Below, piece after piece: positions 18,183 through 26,474 of a DNA stretch of 64,000 bases (position 1 is its first letter; the number at the start of each line of letters is the position of its first letter). The notes below the pieces were generated by a model. That model did no database searches. It saw only the letters and a program-made list of their open reading frames with translations, and was not told where the DNA came from. The DNA is taken from assembly GCA_963833375.1 (NCBI GenBank), contig CAWHXR010000007.1, forward strand, positions 1 to 64,000, read 5' to 3'. The translations under genes were made by a program, and so were the position numbers. Origin of the DNA: DASUPK01 sp963833375. Lineage in GTDB: Bacteria > Actinomycetota > Thermoleophilia > Solirubrobacterales > 70-9.

Positions 18183-18827
18183 TCATCCCTTCACGGGAAA
18201 CCCATGGTCGCCGTAGAGCTTCACGAAGTGGGCCGGGATGACTTTCGCGCGGGGCTCCAGGCTGTCCCCGCGTCGCTCGAACAGCGTCACCTGATCGCGG
18301 CCGCCCGGGCCCATGGGCTGGACCAGCCGCCCGCCGTCGCGAAGCTGGGCCGCAAGGGGCTCGGGGACGCTGGTGAACGCCGCCGAGACCACGATCGCGT
18401 CGAACGGGGCCCGTTCCGGGAGACCCGCGGTCCCGTCCCCGACCGCCACCTCCACGTTCCGGATCCGCTGACCGGCGAGATTGCGCTGCGCCGTTTCCGC
18501 CAGGTCGGCGAAGCGCTCGATGCTGAAGACCTCACCGGCGAGCCGGGCGAGCAGCGCGGTCTGAAAGCCATAGCCGGTGCCCACCTCGAGCACGCGCTCC
18601 TCTCCCTCGAGCGCCAGAGCCTCGAGCATCGCGGCGACGAGGGAAGGCTGCGTGGTCACCTGGTCATGCGGGATCGGAATCGGCTGGTCGCTGTAGGCGT
18701 GCTCGGCTTGGGCGGGCGGCACGAACTCGGCCCGCGGCACGGAGGCGATCGCCTCGAGCAGGCGCCGGTCGCGGACGCCCCTCGCGCGCACCAGCTGGGC
18801 GAGTCGCTCGGGTCCGTTCGCGGGCAT
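18183..18827 (-). CDS. pcm: Protein-L-isoaspartate O-methyltransferase
   Basis: SAM-dependent repair of isoaspartyl residues in damaged cytosolic proteins. Motifs: AIASVPRAEFVPPAQ, PIPHDQVTTQPSLVAAMLEA, and the SAM loop VLEVGTGYGFQTALLARL near residue 80, then IERFADLAE and IVVSAAF. 214 residues, the normal length. The start is at 18827, overlapping the upstream edge of the divergent enoyl-CoA hydratase promoter. Convergent with the hypothetical CxCGxYA gene. Confidence 0.93.
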   Translation of the reverse strand: MPANGPERLAQLVRARGVRDRRLLEAIASVPRAEFVPPAQAEHAYSDQPIPIPHDQVTTQPSLVAAMLEALALEGEERVLEVGTGYGFQTALLARLAGEVFSIERFADLAETAQRNLAGQRIRNVEVAVGDGTAGLPERAPFDAIVVSAAFTSVPEPLAAQLRDGGRLVQPMGPGGRDQVTLFERRGDSLEPRAKVIPAHFVKLYGDHGFPVKG

Positions 18828-18832
18828 GGCCG

Positions 18833-18838
18833 TAGCAT
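18833..18838 (+). promoter_or_regulatory. -10 element TAGCAT, leaderless start
   Basis: TAGCAT ends eight bases before the ATG at 18847 and no ribosome site is present, so the enoyl-CoA hydratase is probably leaderless. This argues against the ATG at 18826, which lies upstream of the element. Confidence 0.5.
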
Positions 18839-18846
18839 CCCCGACG

Positions 18847-19650
18847 ATGGGCGCGCCCGGGTTCGAGGAGATCGAGGTCGCCGTCGACGGGGCGCGGGGA
18901 GAGCTCCACCTCAACCGTCCCGAGAAGCTCAATCCGCTCAGCCCCCGGACGCTCCGCGAGCTGGTCGAGGCCGCCGCCTGGTTCGACGCGCAGCCCGATC
19001 TGAAGGTGGTCGTCGTTGCGGGCCGGGGTCGGGCGTTCTCAGCCGGCGCCGACGTGGCCGCCTTTGCGGAGGCCGTGGCGGGCGAGCACCCTCGGAGTCC
19101 CCGTGAAGACGCCGACGCCGGGCGGCTGGCCGCGGACGCCCTCGAGCGCATGGCCGCGGTCACGGTCGCGAAGATCCATGGCCACTGCGTCGGCGGCGGC
19201 GTGGTGCTGGCGGGCGCCTGCGACCTCCGCGTCGCGGCGGAGGACACGCGCTTCTCGATTCCCGAGATCGACCTCGGCATCCCGCTCGCCTGGGGAGGCA
19301 TCCCGCGGCTGGTCCGCGAGATCGGCCCGGCGCTGACCAAGGAGCTGGTGATGACCTGCCGGCCCTTCGATGCCGAGGAGGCGCTCCGGGCCGGGTTCCT
19401 GAACCGGGTGGTGAGCGCCGGCGAGCTCGACCGGGCGGTCGAGGAGCTGGCCGCCATGCTGGCGAGCAAGCCGAAGCTGGCGCTGCTCGCGACCAAGCGC
19501 CACACCAACGCCGTCACCGAGGAGATGGTCGGCACGATGCGCAGCTGGTCCGACGCCGACGGCCTCCTGGCCGGGCTCCGCGACCCGGAGGGAAACGAGT
19601 CGGCGGCGCGCTACCTGGCACGGATGAAGGGCGGCGGCTCGCGCCGCTGA
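18847..19650 (+). CDS. Enoyl-CoA hydratase/isomerase family protein
   Basis: Crotonase fold, acting on acyl-CoA thioesters in beta-oxidation or related routes. Seen: LHLNRPEKLNPLSP at the start, FSAGADVAAFAEAV (oxyanion-hole strand), KIHGHCVGGGVVLAGACDLR near residue 115, and DTRFSIPEIDLGIP with the position of a catalytic Glu, then WGGIPRLVREIG. About 267 residues, normal length. The exact substrate is not assignable; SAGAD and IPEIDLGI fit hydratases or isomerases alike. Confidence 0.9.
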   Translation: MGAPGFEEIEVAVDGARGELHLNRPEKLNPLSPRTLRELVEAAAWFDAQPDLKVVVVAGRGRAFSAGADVAAFAEAVAGEHPRSPREDADAGRLAADALERMAAVTVAKIHGHCVGGGVVLAGACDLRVAAEDTRFSIPEIDLGIPLAWGGIPRLVREIGPALTKELVMTCRPFDAEEALRAGFLNRVVSAGELDRAVEELAAMLASKPKLALLATKRHTNAVTEEMVGTMRSWSDADGLLAGLRDPEGNESAARYLARMKGGGSRR

Positions 19651-19770
19651 GGCGGGTCGAATTCTCAACGCGCCCTCGGGTCCTACCCCGCGCTCGGGAT
19701 CCTGAAGAAGCTGGTCAGCCGGCTCGCTCAGCCGAAGATAGGATCGCCGCACTACCGAGAAGGAGGCTCT

Positions 19771-20055
19771 ATGTACGCGCGCGTGGTCAGGTTCACCGAC
19801 ATCGACATCGACCGGGTCAACTCGACCGCCAAGGAGATCGAGGGGGGAGAGGGACCGCCTCCCGGCGTCCCCGCGAAGGCGATCAGGGTGATCGTGGACG
19901 AGGATCAGAACACGGCGGTCGTGGTGCTGTTCTTCGACAGCGAGGAGGACATGAAGAAGGGCGGCGAGGCGCTCGACGCGATGGACGCCTCCGAGACGCC
20001 CGGGACCCGCGTGTCCGTCGACTGCGGCGAGGTCAAGGCCTCGATGGACATCTGA
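19771..20055 (+). CDS. Small hypothetical protein, ferredoxin-like ABM/dabb-type fold suspected
   Basis: 94 residues: MYARVVRFTDIDIDRVN, then AIRVIVDEDQNTAVVVLFFD, then EEDMKKGGEALDAMDASE. The strand-helix-strand spacing and length suggest a dimeric alpha/beta barrel such as the antibiotic biosynthesis monooxygenase fold; this is inference. The ATG follows GAAGGAGG at five bases, and TAGGAT (19739) upstream is its likely -10 box. Confidence 0.7.
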   Translation: MYARVVRFTDIDIDRVNSTAKEIEGGEGPPPGVPAKAIRVIVDEDQNTAVVVLFFDSEEDMKKGGEALDAMDASETPGTRVSVDCGEVKASMDI

Positions 20056-20095
20056 GCCCAGCCGACAGCGCTGATCACGACGATGGAGGCCTGAG

Positions 20096-20324
20096 ATGAC
20101 AGCCCAGCCCGCTCATGACACTCGACTCGAGCGAATCCTCGGCGTCCCGCTGGCCGACGACGCGAAGCGACAGTGGCCGCAGAGCGGCGAGGTGATGGGG
20201 GAACGCCGCCGGCAGCGTCCCCGTCTCCGTCGACCCGGAACGGACCGCGATCGGGTTCGTCCGGCGAGCGTTGCGTCGGGTGATTGCGAACGGCCCGCGC
20301 GTGACACGGGCCGTTCGTGGTTGA
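20096..20324 (+). CDS. Small hypothetical protein, frameshifted in a G5 run
   Basis: The ATG at 20096 follows GGAGG. It encodes MTAQPAHDTRLERILGVPLA then QWPQSGEVMG. At the GGGGG run near 20198 the frame must shift by one base to give NAAGSVPVSVDPERTAIGFV, then RRALRRVIANGP and a TGA at 20322. The restored product is about 76 residues. Without the correction the frame becomes Arg-rich and unlikely. Family unknown. Confidence 0.4.
20287..20317 (+). terminator. Hairpin at end of small gene, probable terminator
   Basis: CGAACGGCCCG and CGGGCCGTTCG form a perfect 11-bp stem with a nine-base loop at the very end of the preceding ORF. A short TTG follows but no long U tract. Confidence 0.45.
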
Positions 20325-20412
20325 AACCGGAGCGTCACGGCCCCGGTGCGTGAGTCAGTACTGAAATGGTAAGCGCGGAGGGCGCCGGACTCGAACCGGA
20401 TCCGACCTTTCG

Positions 20413-21120
20413 CTACCCCGCCCGGGGCTCGATCAGGAGCGCCCGGGCGACCGCGAGCGTCTCCCCGTCGGCCGAGAGAACCGCCGATCCGGCATGGTGC
20501 TTCCGGCCATCGATCGCGATCGGCCAGGCGATCACGACATGCTCCTCGCCGGCGATCACCGGGCGGTCGACTCGCGCCGTCAGCCGGGCGAGGACGCTCA
20601 TCGGCAGCTCTCCCTCCGTGTAGAGCGCGAAGTAGGTCGGGCAGTCGAGCACAGCCCAGACGAACTCCGGCAGCACCCGCCCGGTCTCGTCCGCCGTCCA
20701 GGCGGGCGGCGTCCACGGCGAGGCGACGAGCTCGCGCCCCTCGACGGCGCCCGCGAACACCCCGAAGGCGTCCTCGCGGGCGCGCCCGCAGACGAAGCAG
20801 CGGCTGAACATACCTTCGGCGGGCGCCCGGTAGCGCTCCGCCGCCGCCCGTGCCTCGCCCGGGCTCACCGGCGCCGGCGCCTCGGCCTCGACCTCGGGAA
20901 CGGAGCGCGCCTCGGCGACGACCGCCTCGCCGTCGATCAACCGCACCGACCCGTCGGCCCCGCGGACGACCTCGAGCTCGGTGTCGAGCGGGACCGGGCG
21001 CCTCAGGTTGACCTCCACCGGCTGCTCGAGGAAGCCGGCGAGGACTCCCGAGCAGTAGCCGCCGTTGCCGCTCTCGAGCGGCCCGTTGAAGTCCCTCGGT
21101 ATCGACACGGTCTCGGGCAC
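20413..21120 (-). CDS. Hot-dog-fold thioesterase-like protein
   Basis: 235 residues that read as two hot-dog-like halves: SGNGGYCSGVLAGFLEQPVE with VNLRRPVPLDTELEVVRG at the N-terminus, and PMSVLARLTARVDRPVIAGE with HHAGSAVLSADGETLAVARA at the C-terminus. This resembles acyl-CoA thioesterase/PaaI-like proteins of actinobacteria. A Cys pair (FSRCFVCGR) sits between the halves. Catalytic residues cannot be assigned from sequence alone. Divergent from the TetR gene about 200 bases away. Confidence 0.65.
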   Translation of the reverse strand: MPETVSIPRDFNGPLESGNGGYCSGVLAGFLEQPVEVNLRRPVPLDTELEVVRGADGSVRLIDGEAVVAEARSVPEVEAEAPAPVSPGEARAAAERYRAPAEGMFSRCFVCGRAREDAFGVFAGAVEGRELVASPWTPPAWTADETGRVLPEFVWAVLDCPTYFALYTEGELPMSVLARLTARVDRPVIAGEEHVVIAWPIAIDGRKHHAGSAVLSADGETLAVARALLIEPRAG

Positions 21121-21281
21121 CGGCCGACTATGCCATCGGGCGCGGATCGCGTATGACCGGCGCTATCCGGCAGCCGCTGGGATCCTGAAGAAGCGGGCGA
21201 ACGCTCGGGCTCGAACCGGGCAGATCGACATCGGCGATGGGCATCTCGTCTCGGCCATGTCATACCTCCCGTGTATGGTTG

Positions 21282-21314
21282 CTACCCGAAGTAGGAAAAA
21301 ACTACCATAGGTAG
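21282..21314 (+). promoter_or_regulatory. Tandem palindromes in front of TetR gene, candidate operator
   Basis: Two inverted repeats lie side by side: CTAC-N5-GTAG (21282-21294) and CTACC-ATA-GGTAG (21302-21314), separated by an A-rich stretch. The second ends four bases before the TetR ATG, fitting autorepression. Confidence 0.5.
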
Positions 21315-21317
21315 GAA

Positions 21318-22034
21318 ATGGCGGCGAGGAGAAGCAGCACACAACGGAAGCGCAGGGCGATCCAGCACCAGCGGCAGGCGGCCAAGTACGCCGCCAAGGC
21401 GGAGCACCACCGCAAGCGCGCCGCCCACCTCGGTCCCGAGCGCCGGCGCCCCGAGGTGCTCGACGCCGCCCTCGGCCTCTTCCTCGAGCACGGCTACGAC
21501 GGCACCTCGATGCAGGCGGTCGCCGAGCGCGCCGGGGTGACCAAGCCGGTCGTCTACGCCTGCTTCCCCGGCAAGGACGAGCTCTTCCGGGCGCTGCTCG
21601 CCCGCGAGGAGGAGCGGATCCTGGCGGAGATCCAGGGCGCCTTCGCGGGGGCCGACCTCTCCGATCCCGAGACCACCCTGGTCGAGGGCTTCACCGGCTT
21701 CCTGCGGGCGGTCGACCACTCGCCCGAGGTCTACCGGCTGATCTTCCTGGGGGAGGGGGGCGGCAACGCCGCCGTCGCCCACCGGATCCAGCGCGGCCGC
21801 GATCAGCAGGTGAGCGCGCTCACCCTGCTCGCCAGGACCTGGCTCGAGGCGCGCGATCACGGCAACGGCAAGCGGGCCGAGACCGAGAGGACCGCGCGGC
21901 TGCTCGGCAACTCGATCGCCGGGCTCGCCGAGTCCGGCGCGCGCCTCCTGCTCACCGGCGAGGACGGCTGGACCCCGGAGACCCTCGGCCGCGAGCTCGG
22001 CCGGATCGCCGCCGCGGCCCAGGCCGCGGTCTGA
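21318..22034 (+). CDS. TetR/AcrR family transcriptional regulator
   Basis: About 238 residues. A Lys/Arg/His-rich 40-residue N-terminal extension (RKRRAIQHQRQAAKYAAKAE) precedes a standard TetR HTH: RPEVLDAALGLFLEHGYDGT, MQAVAERAGVTKPVVYACFP and GKDELFRALLARE. The C-terminal ligand domain is alpha-helical. The basic extension is unusual and might add non-specific DNA contact. Palindromes at its start suggest self-regulation; the nearby divergent thioesterase-like gene may be another target. Confidence 0.88.
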   Translation: MAARRSSTQRKRRAIQHQRQAAKYAAKAEHHRKRAAHLGPERRRPEVLDAALGLFLEHGYDGTSMQAVAERAGVTKPVVYACFPGKDELFRALLAREEERILAEIQGAFAGADLSDPETTLVEGFTGFLRAVDHSPEVYRLIFLGEGGGNAAVAHRIQRGRDQQVSALTLLARTWLEARDHGNGKRAETERTARLLGNSIAGLAESGARLLLTGEDGWTPETLGRELGRIAAAAQAAV

Positions 22035-22052
22035 CGGCCAGTACGCCTCGGG

Positions 22053-22430
22053 CTAGGCGCCCTGTGCGATCAGGGTGGCGATCACGCCGATCAGCGCCAC
22101 GATGATCCCGCCGCCCGCGGCGAAGATCCCAGTTCGCAGAGACCTGAACTCGCCGCCCAACTCCGTGCGAAGGGCGCCGAACCCCTCCCGCATCTCGCTT
22201 CGTACTGACGCGAACTCCTCACGCATCTCTGCGCGGAACGTTGCGAATTCACTGCTCGTCTCGGATCTAAGCGAGCTGAACTCGGTGCTCGTTTGGCTCC
22301 TGACCGAGCCGAACTCGCCCACCATCTCCGTGCGCATGTCTCGGATGTCTTGGTCGACGCGCGCAAAGCCGCTGCGCATCGCTTCGGCAAGATCATCGAG
22401 GCGTTCGTCGGTCCAGGCGGCACGCTCCAT
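22053..22430 (-). CDS. Coiled-coil protein with C-terminal membrane anchor (long paralogue)
   Basis: 125 residues. The N-terminus MERAAWTDERLDDLAEAMRS is followed by five-plus 11-residue repeats of the type EFASVRSEMREGF, then a single membrane helix ending IATLIAQGA. A bdbt-type or DUF1640-like topology is possible, but the family is not recognised. A shorter paralogue lies 157 bases upstream with the same ends, so the repeat region has expanded or contracted. Confidence 0.65.
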   Translation of the reverse strand: MERAAWTDERLDDLAEAMRSGFARVDQDIRDMRTEMVGEFGSVRSQTSTEFSSLRSETSSEFATFRAEMREEFASVRSEMREGFGALRTELGGEFRSLRTGIFAAGGGIIVALIGVIATLIAQGA

Positions 22431-22535
22431 CAGCGCAGGGTACTGCTCGGGGTTCTACGGAGCTTCGGAACAAGTGTCGAGACTCAGCCGAAATTGAACC
22501 CGCACGACTGGGACCTGGCCCAGGACTCACCGCCA

Positions 22536-22555
22536 CGGCCCAGGCCGCGGTCTGA
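22536..22555 (+). repeat. Copy of the tetR 3' end
   Basis: CGGCCCAGGCCGCGGTCTGA at 22536-22555 is identical to the last 20 bases of the TetR gene (22015-22034). In both places a coiled-coil paralogue follows in the same orientation, so the repeat marks a tandem duplication that included the tetR tail. Confidence 0.65.
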
Positions 22556-22587
22556 TGTCCCGCTGGACTGACCGCTAGCGCCGGTCG

Positions 22588-22788
22588 CTAGGCGCCCTGG
22601 GCCAGCAGGGTCGCGATCACGCCGACCAGTCCGACCATGATTCCGCCGCCGACACCGAGCAGGGCGAGCCGAAGCGAGGCAATCTCCTGTCTGACGTCTC
22701 GGATGTCGCGATCGAGGCGATCGAAGCCCGAATGCACCGTCAGGGCCAGATCGTCGAGGCGTTCGTCGGTCCAGGCGGCTCGCTCCAT
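22588..22788 (-). CDS. Coiled-coil protein with C-terminal membrane anchor (short paralogue)
   Basis: 66 residues. It starts MERAAWTDERLDDLALTVHS, has only two to three heptads (DRLDRDIRDVRQEIASLRL), and ends GLVGVIATLLAQGA like the longer copy downstream. One membrane helix is predicted. The duplicated tetR tail next to it supports a recent tandem duplication. Function unknown. Confidence 0.6.
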   Translation of the reverse strand: MERAAWTDERLDDLALTVHSGFDRLDRDIRDVRQEIASLRLALLGVGGGIMVGLVGVIATLLAQGA

Positions 22789-22886
22789 CAGTTCGCTCAG
22801 GGTACTCCTGGCAGTGTCATTGAACTCGCGGGATGGGTGTCAAGAATCGAGAGAAATCGATAGCCAGCCCCGGCGACGACGGCCGC

Positions 22887-24212
22887 TCAGTTGAGCGTGT
22901 TGCCCGTGGCGGTGATGTCCGTGCTCAGGGCATCCGCCGAGTAGACGCTGTTCGCGCCGGTGAAGGTGTTGCCCGTGATGCCGACGGTGTGGGAGTCCGT
23001 CAGGCGGACCCCGGTCAGGCTGTCGCAGCCGGTGGTCGGCGTGAAGGTGACCGAGTTCGAGCTGACGTCGATGTTCCGCACGCGCCTGAAGACGAAGGCG
23101 TTGTTGGGCGTCAGGAAGCTGTTGCCGCTGAAGGTGTAGGCGTCGCGGTAGACGGCGTCCGGGGAGAGGATCCTGACGGGCGCCCGGCAGGGGTCGGGGG
23201 TGAGGATGCCCGTGTCGATCGTGGGGGCCGTCTGGACGTTGTCGGTGACGCTCAGGTCGCCCACCTGCGGGTCGGCGCCGAAGCCGCCGTTCACGATCAC
23301 GCCCCAGCCGTTCGACCCGAAGGAGTTGCGCGCCACCGTGACGTGGCGGGCGATCTCGCAGGCGTCGTCGGTCTCGAGGTCCACGTTCGCCCAGGCCACC
23401 GGGCCGATGGTCGAGTCCTGGAGCGTCACCTGCTCGGCGTCGACGACGGCCACTCCCTGGCGGCCGATCCGCTCGAGCCGCGCCCCGGTGATGAGGACGT
23501 TGCGGGCGCTCGACGCGTCATCGCCGCAGGCGTGCGAGGACGAACCGCGCCATAGATCCACGCCGTCGCCCCAGGTCTCGCGGGCCTGCACGTTCGAGAG
23601 GGTCATTCCCTGGACGCCCTCCACCGAGTAGCCGTGCTGCCATTCGACGGCGGGGTCGTACTTGCCCTCGGGGTCGGACCCGCGAACGGCCATGTCCCGC
23701 ACGGTGAGATCCCCGCCCCTGACGAAGCGCCAGTTGTCGCGGTGGCTGCCGCCGGGGGTGAGCGCGCGGAACTCGGATCCCCGGCCGTCGATCACCAGGC
23801 CGTTCCTGTCGGTGAGCGTGATCGTGCCGTCCTGGCCGTAGCAGCGCCCGGCCCCGAACTGCACCGTGCTCCCGTCCGGCACGGTGGCCAGCCAGGCCAT
23901 GATCTCGTCCTCGACCGGGGACGAGCAGTCGTCCTTGATGCTCGCGGGCACCTGGTAGACGGGCGCCTGGGGAGGGCTCGGCGCCTGCGAGGGGCTCCCG
24001 GTCACGGCCGGTGGCCGTCCCCTCTTGCACCTCTTCTGCTTCCTCTTCGTCTTCTTGCTGCATTTCTTCTTGGCGGCCTGGGCCTGCTGGGCGGAGAGGC
24101 TCCCGGCGGCGCCCTGCCACGGGCTCGCCCCCGCGCCCAGCAAGCCCGCGATCACGATCGCGGCAACCACCAGGGCGGCGGTGATGCGGCTCCCTCGGCC
24201 TCCCAGAATCAT
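22887..24212 (-). CDS. Secreted right-handed parallel beta-helix protein
   Basis: About 441 residues. An N-terminal signal segment (RITAALVVAAIVIAGLLGAG) is followed by a Lys-rich linker (AKKKCSKKTKRKQKRCKRGR) and a Pro-rich stretch. The remainder has the repeating NxF/NxV pattern of a pectin-lyase-like beta helix: NGLVIDGRGSEF, NVLITGARLERIG, HVTVARNSFGSNGWG and IDVSSNSVTFTP. Cysteines are paired, fitting an extracellular location. No catalytic signature of a known polysaccharide lyase is visible. The ATG is six bases after TAGCCT (24219-24224 minus strand). Confidence 0.8.
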   Translation of the reverse strand: MILGGRGSRITAALVVAAIVIAGLLGAGASPWQGAAGSLSAQQAQAAKKKCSKKTKRKQKRCKRGRPPAVTGSPSQAPSPPQAPVYQVPASIKDDCSSPVEDEIMAWLATVPDGSTVQFGAGRCYGQDGTITLTDRNGLVIDGRGSEFRALTPGGSHRDNWRFVRGGDLTVRDMAVRGSDPEGKYDPAVEWQHGYSVEGVQGMTLSNVQARETWGDGVDLWRGSSSHACGDDASSARNVLITGARLERIGRQGVAVVDAEQVTLQDSTIGPVAWANVDLETDDACEIARHVTVARNSFGSNGWGVIVNGGFGADPQVGDLSVTDNVQTAPTIDTGILTPDPCRAPVRILSPDAVYRDAYTFSGNSFLTPNNAFVFRRVRNIDVSSNSVTFTPTTGCDSLTGVRLTDSHTVGITGNTFTGANSVYSADALSTDITATGNTLN

Positions 24213-24266
24213 CCGGCCAGGCTACCCCGGCGAACCGGCTGGCCCTCAAAGATCCAGCGTACGCAG

Positions 24267-25178
24267 GTGATACTCCTCCGTGCCATCGCTGCCAGACCCG
24301 AGCCGATCCTTCCCAGCAGGGACGAGGCCGCCGAGCTGATCCCGCCGCGGGGCGGCGTCACCCGGCGGATCGCGGGCGACGCCCGCCTCTTCGGTGCCTC
24401 CGGCTACGCCCTGCTGCTGCAGGTGACCCACCCCTCCGTGGGGGCGGGAGTCACCCAGCACTCCAACTTCAGGGAGGACCCCTGGGGCCGGCTGCTGCGC
24501 ACGCTCGACTACACCACCGCGGTGACGTACGGGGGACCGGATCTCGCCTGGGAGATGGGGCGGCGCGTGCGCGAGATGCACAAGCCGATCAACGGCGTCC
24601 GGCCCGACGGCGAGCGCTACCACGCCCTCGAGCCCCGTCCGTACGCGTGGGTTCACGCGACCCTCGCCGAGTCGATCGTCCGAGCCCACCATCTCTTCTG
24701 CTCGCCGGCACTGAGCCCCGGCGAGACCGAAGCGTTCTGGTCGGAGTGGCGCCGCATGGGACGGCTGGTCGGCGTCCGCTACGAGGACCTGCCCGAGACC
24801 TGGCCGGAGCTGCTCGCCTACTTCGACGAGATGGTCGAGCGGGAGCTGGAGGACACCGAGGCCGCGCAGGACGTACTCGCCTCCCTGGCCGACCCGGCCG
24901 CTCCGCCGCTGCCCTGGATGAGGGAGAGCGTCTGGCGCATCGCCCGCTGGCCCTCCACCAAGGCCGGGTCTCTCGCGACGCTCGGGATGCTGCCGCCCGT
25001 CCTCCGCGAGCGGCTCGGGGTGGAGTGGACGGCCTCCCAGCAGCGCCGCTTCCGGGCGCTCGCCCGGATCGCCCGCGCGTCGCGCCCGCTGATGCCGCCG
25101 CAGGCGAGGGCGTTCGGGCAGTACTACCTGCGCTGGCGGCGAGGCGCGCTCGCCGGCGAAGCGACGAGGACGGCCTGA
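24267..25178 (+). CDS. Oxygenase MpaB family protein (DUF2236)
   Basis: About 303 residues. Seen: DARLFGASGYALLLQVTHPS with a conserved HP motif, GAGVTQHSNFREDPWGR, RRVREMHKPINGVRPDGERY (the RxxH-like segment) and YAWVHATLAESIVRAHHLF. These are hallmarks of the DUF2236/MpaB group, of which latex-clearing rubber oxygenases (heme b) are members. No signal peptide. Start chosen as GTG 24267; the frame is open further upstream, antisense to the beta-helix gene. Substrate unknown. Confidence 0.8.
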   Translation: MILLRAIAARPEPILPSRDEAAELIPPRGGVTRRIAGDARLFGASGYALLLQVTHPSVGAGVTQHSNFREDPWGRLLRTLDYTTAVTYGGPDLAWEMGRRVREMHKPINGVRPDGERYHALEPRPYAWVHATLAESIVRAHHLFCSPALSPGETEAFWSEWRRMGRLVGVRYEDLPETWPELLAYFDEMVERELEDTEAAQDVLASLADPAAPPLPWMRESVWRIARWPSTKAGSLATLGMLPPVLRERLGVEWTASQQRRFRALARIARASRPLMPPQARAFGQYYLRWRRGALAGEATRTA

Positions 25179-25260
25179 GGAACACTCGTCCGTCCACCCA
25201 ACCGCCCCACCGCTCGCCGTTAGGCTGCGGGCTCATCCGCAACCCAAGACAGGAGGTCGC

Positions 25261-25995
25261 ATGGCGGTCGAAGAGACCCTCGGGGAGTTCAGGGAGACGG
25301 CGGGCAACGAGCCGTTCGCGCTGCAGGGCTCCAAGATGCTCAAGGTCCAGCTCCAGGGCGAGACGATCGAGGCGAAGCTCGGCTCGATGGTCGCCTACCA
25401 GGGCGACGTCAAGTTCGAGCACGCCGGCTCGGGCGGCCTCAAGCGGATGGCGAAGAAGGCCGTCACCGGGGAGGGCGCCGAGCTGATGAAGATCTCGGGC
25501 ACCGGCGAGGTCTTCCTCGCCGATCTCGCCCAGGAGATCCAGGTCGTGAAGCTCTCCGATGAGGCGATCACGGTCAACGGCGCCAACCTGCTGGCCTTCG
25601 ACGCGGACATCGACTGGGACATCAAGAAGGTCGAGGGCGTCTCCGGCTTCATCGGCGGCGGTATCTACAACACCCACCTCTCCGGCTCGGGCTACGTGGC
25701 GATGCTCTCGGATGGGCCGCCGGTGCTGCTCGAGATCGACGGCGAGGACACCTTCGCCGACCCGCAGGCCGCGATCACCTGGTCCGAGGGGATCAAGACC
25801 TCGGTGAAGACCGACGTCAACCTGAAGACCTTCATCGGGCGCGGCTCCGGCGAGACGGTGCAGATGGCCTTCAGCGGCAAGGGATGGCTGCTGATCCAGC
25901 CCTCCGAGGGCCGCGTCACCAGCGCCGCCGCCGGCGGCCAGGCGAGCAGCGCCGGCAGCGCCACCGGCGCGCTGGGCAAGCTGCTCTCCGGCTAG
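25261..25995 (+). CDS. AIM24 family protein
   Basis: 244 residues, beta-rich. Blocks typical of AIM24 (TIGR00266-like) proteins: KMLKVQLQGETIEAKLGSMV, GEGAELMKISGTGEVFLADL, NGANLLAFDADIDWDIKKVE and SGSGYVAMLSDGPPVLLEI. The C-terminal 25 residues are Ala/Gly/Ser-rich. The ATG follows AGGAGGTCGC, and TAGGCT (25221) is the likely -10 box. The biochemical role of bacterial members is not settled. Confidence 0.88.
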   Translation: MAVEETLGEFRETAGNEPFALQGSKMLKVQLQGETIEAKLGSMVAYQGDVKFEHAGSGGLKRMAKKAVTGEGAELMKISGTGEVFLADLAQEIQVVKLSDEAITVNGANLLAFDADIDWDIKKVEGVSGFIGGGIYNTHLSGSGYVAMLSDGPPVLLEIDGEDTFADPQAAITWSEGIKTSVKTDVNLKTFIGRGSGETVQMAFSGKGWLLIQPSEGRVTSAAAGGQASSAGSATGALGKLLSG

Positions 25996-26474
25996 GTGGG
26001 CTTGGTCGTCATCGCCCAGACGGCGACCAGGTAGCCGATCAGGGCGATCGAGACGAGCACCAGCGCCACCCTGTCGAGGGTGGTCGCGTCGCCGCCGTCC
26101 GCGCGGCGCACCCGGCGGGCGCCGATACCCGCGAGCAAGGTGGCGACGAGCAGCAGCACGAGCGTCCCCTCCGAGAAGTTGAAGCCGAGGTTCACCCAGG
26201 TGAGGTCGACGTTGTCGGCGTCGAGGCCCTCCTTGTGGAGGATCCACTGGGCGGCCGCGCGCATCACGATCCAGGCGGGCAGCGCGACCCAGAGCAGGGA
26301 GCGGTAGGCGAGCTGGGTCATCGCGGCGGACCCGTTCCGCCAGGCCGCCGCCAGGGAGAAGGCACTGAGGCCGACGGCCCCGACCAGCGTCATCGCGCCG
26401 AGGATGTGGACGAAGAGGGGGAAATCCCAGGAGTCCGGCCTGGTTGCGGACGCCACTGTCGTCAGCACGCTCAC
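25992..26474 (-). CDS. Four-helix integral membrane protein
   Basis: 160 residues with four hydrophobic segments: HILGAMTLVGAVGLSAFSLA, LLWVALPAWIVMRAAAQWIL, LVLLLVATLLAGIGA and VALVLVSIALIGYLVAVWAM. The ATG overlaps the TGA of the preceding membrane gene (26471-26474, ATGA), so the two form an operon. Conserved His and Trp near the helix ends could bind heme, but this is speculative. Convergent with AIM24. Confidence 0.7.
   Translation of the reverse strand: MSVLTTVASATRPDSWDFPLFVHILGAMTLVGAVGLSAFSLAAAWRNGSAAMTQLAYRSLLWVALPAWIVMRAAAQWILHKEGLDADNVDLTWVNLGFNFSEGTLVLLLVATLLAGIGARRVRRADGGDATTLDRVALVLVSIALIGYLVAVWAMTTKPT

Noticed and set aside
20368..20403. Minus-strand sequence with GGTTCGAGTCC followed by a CCCTCC acceptor-like end and ACCA, like a tRNA 3' half
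   Set aside because: No matching 5' acceptor strand, D-arm or anticodon arm in the upstream 80 bases. At best a remnant; not called as a tRNA or attachment site.
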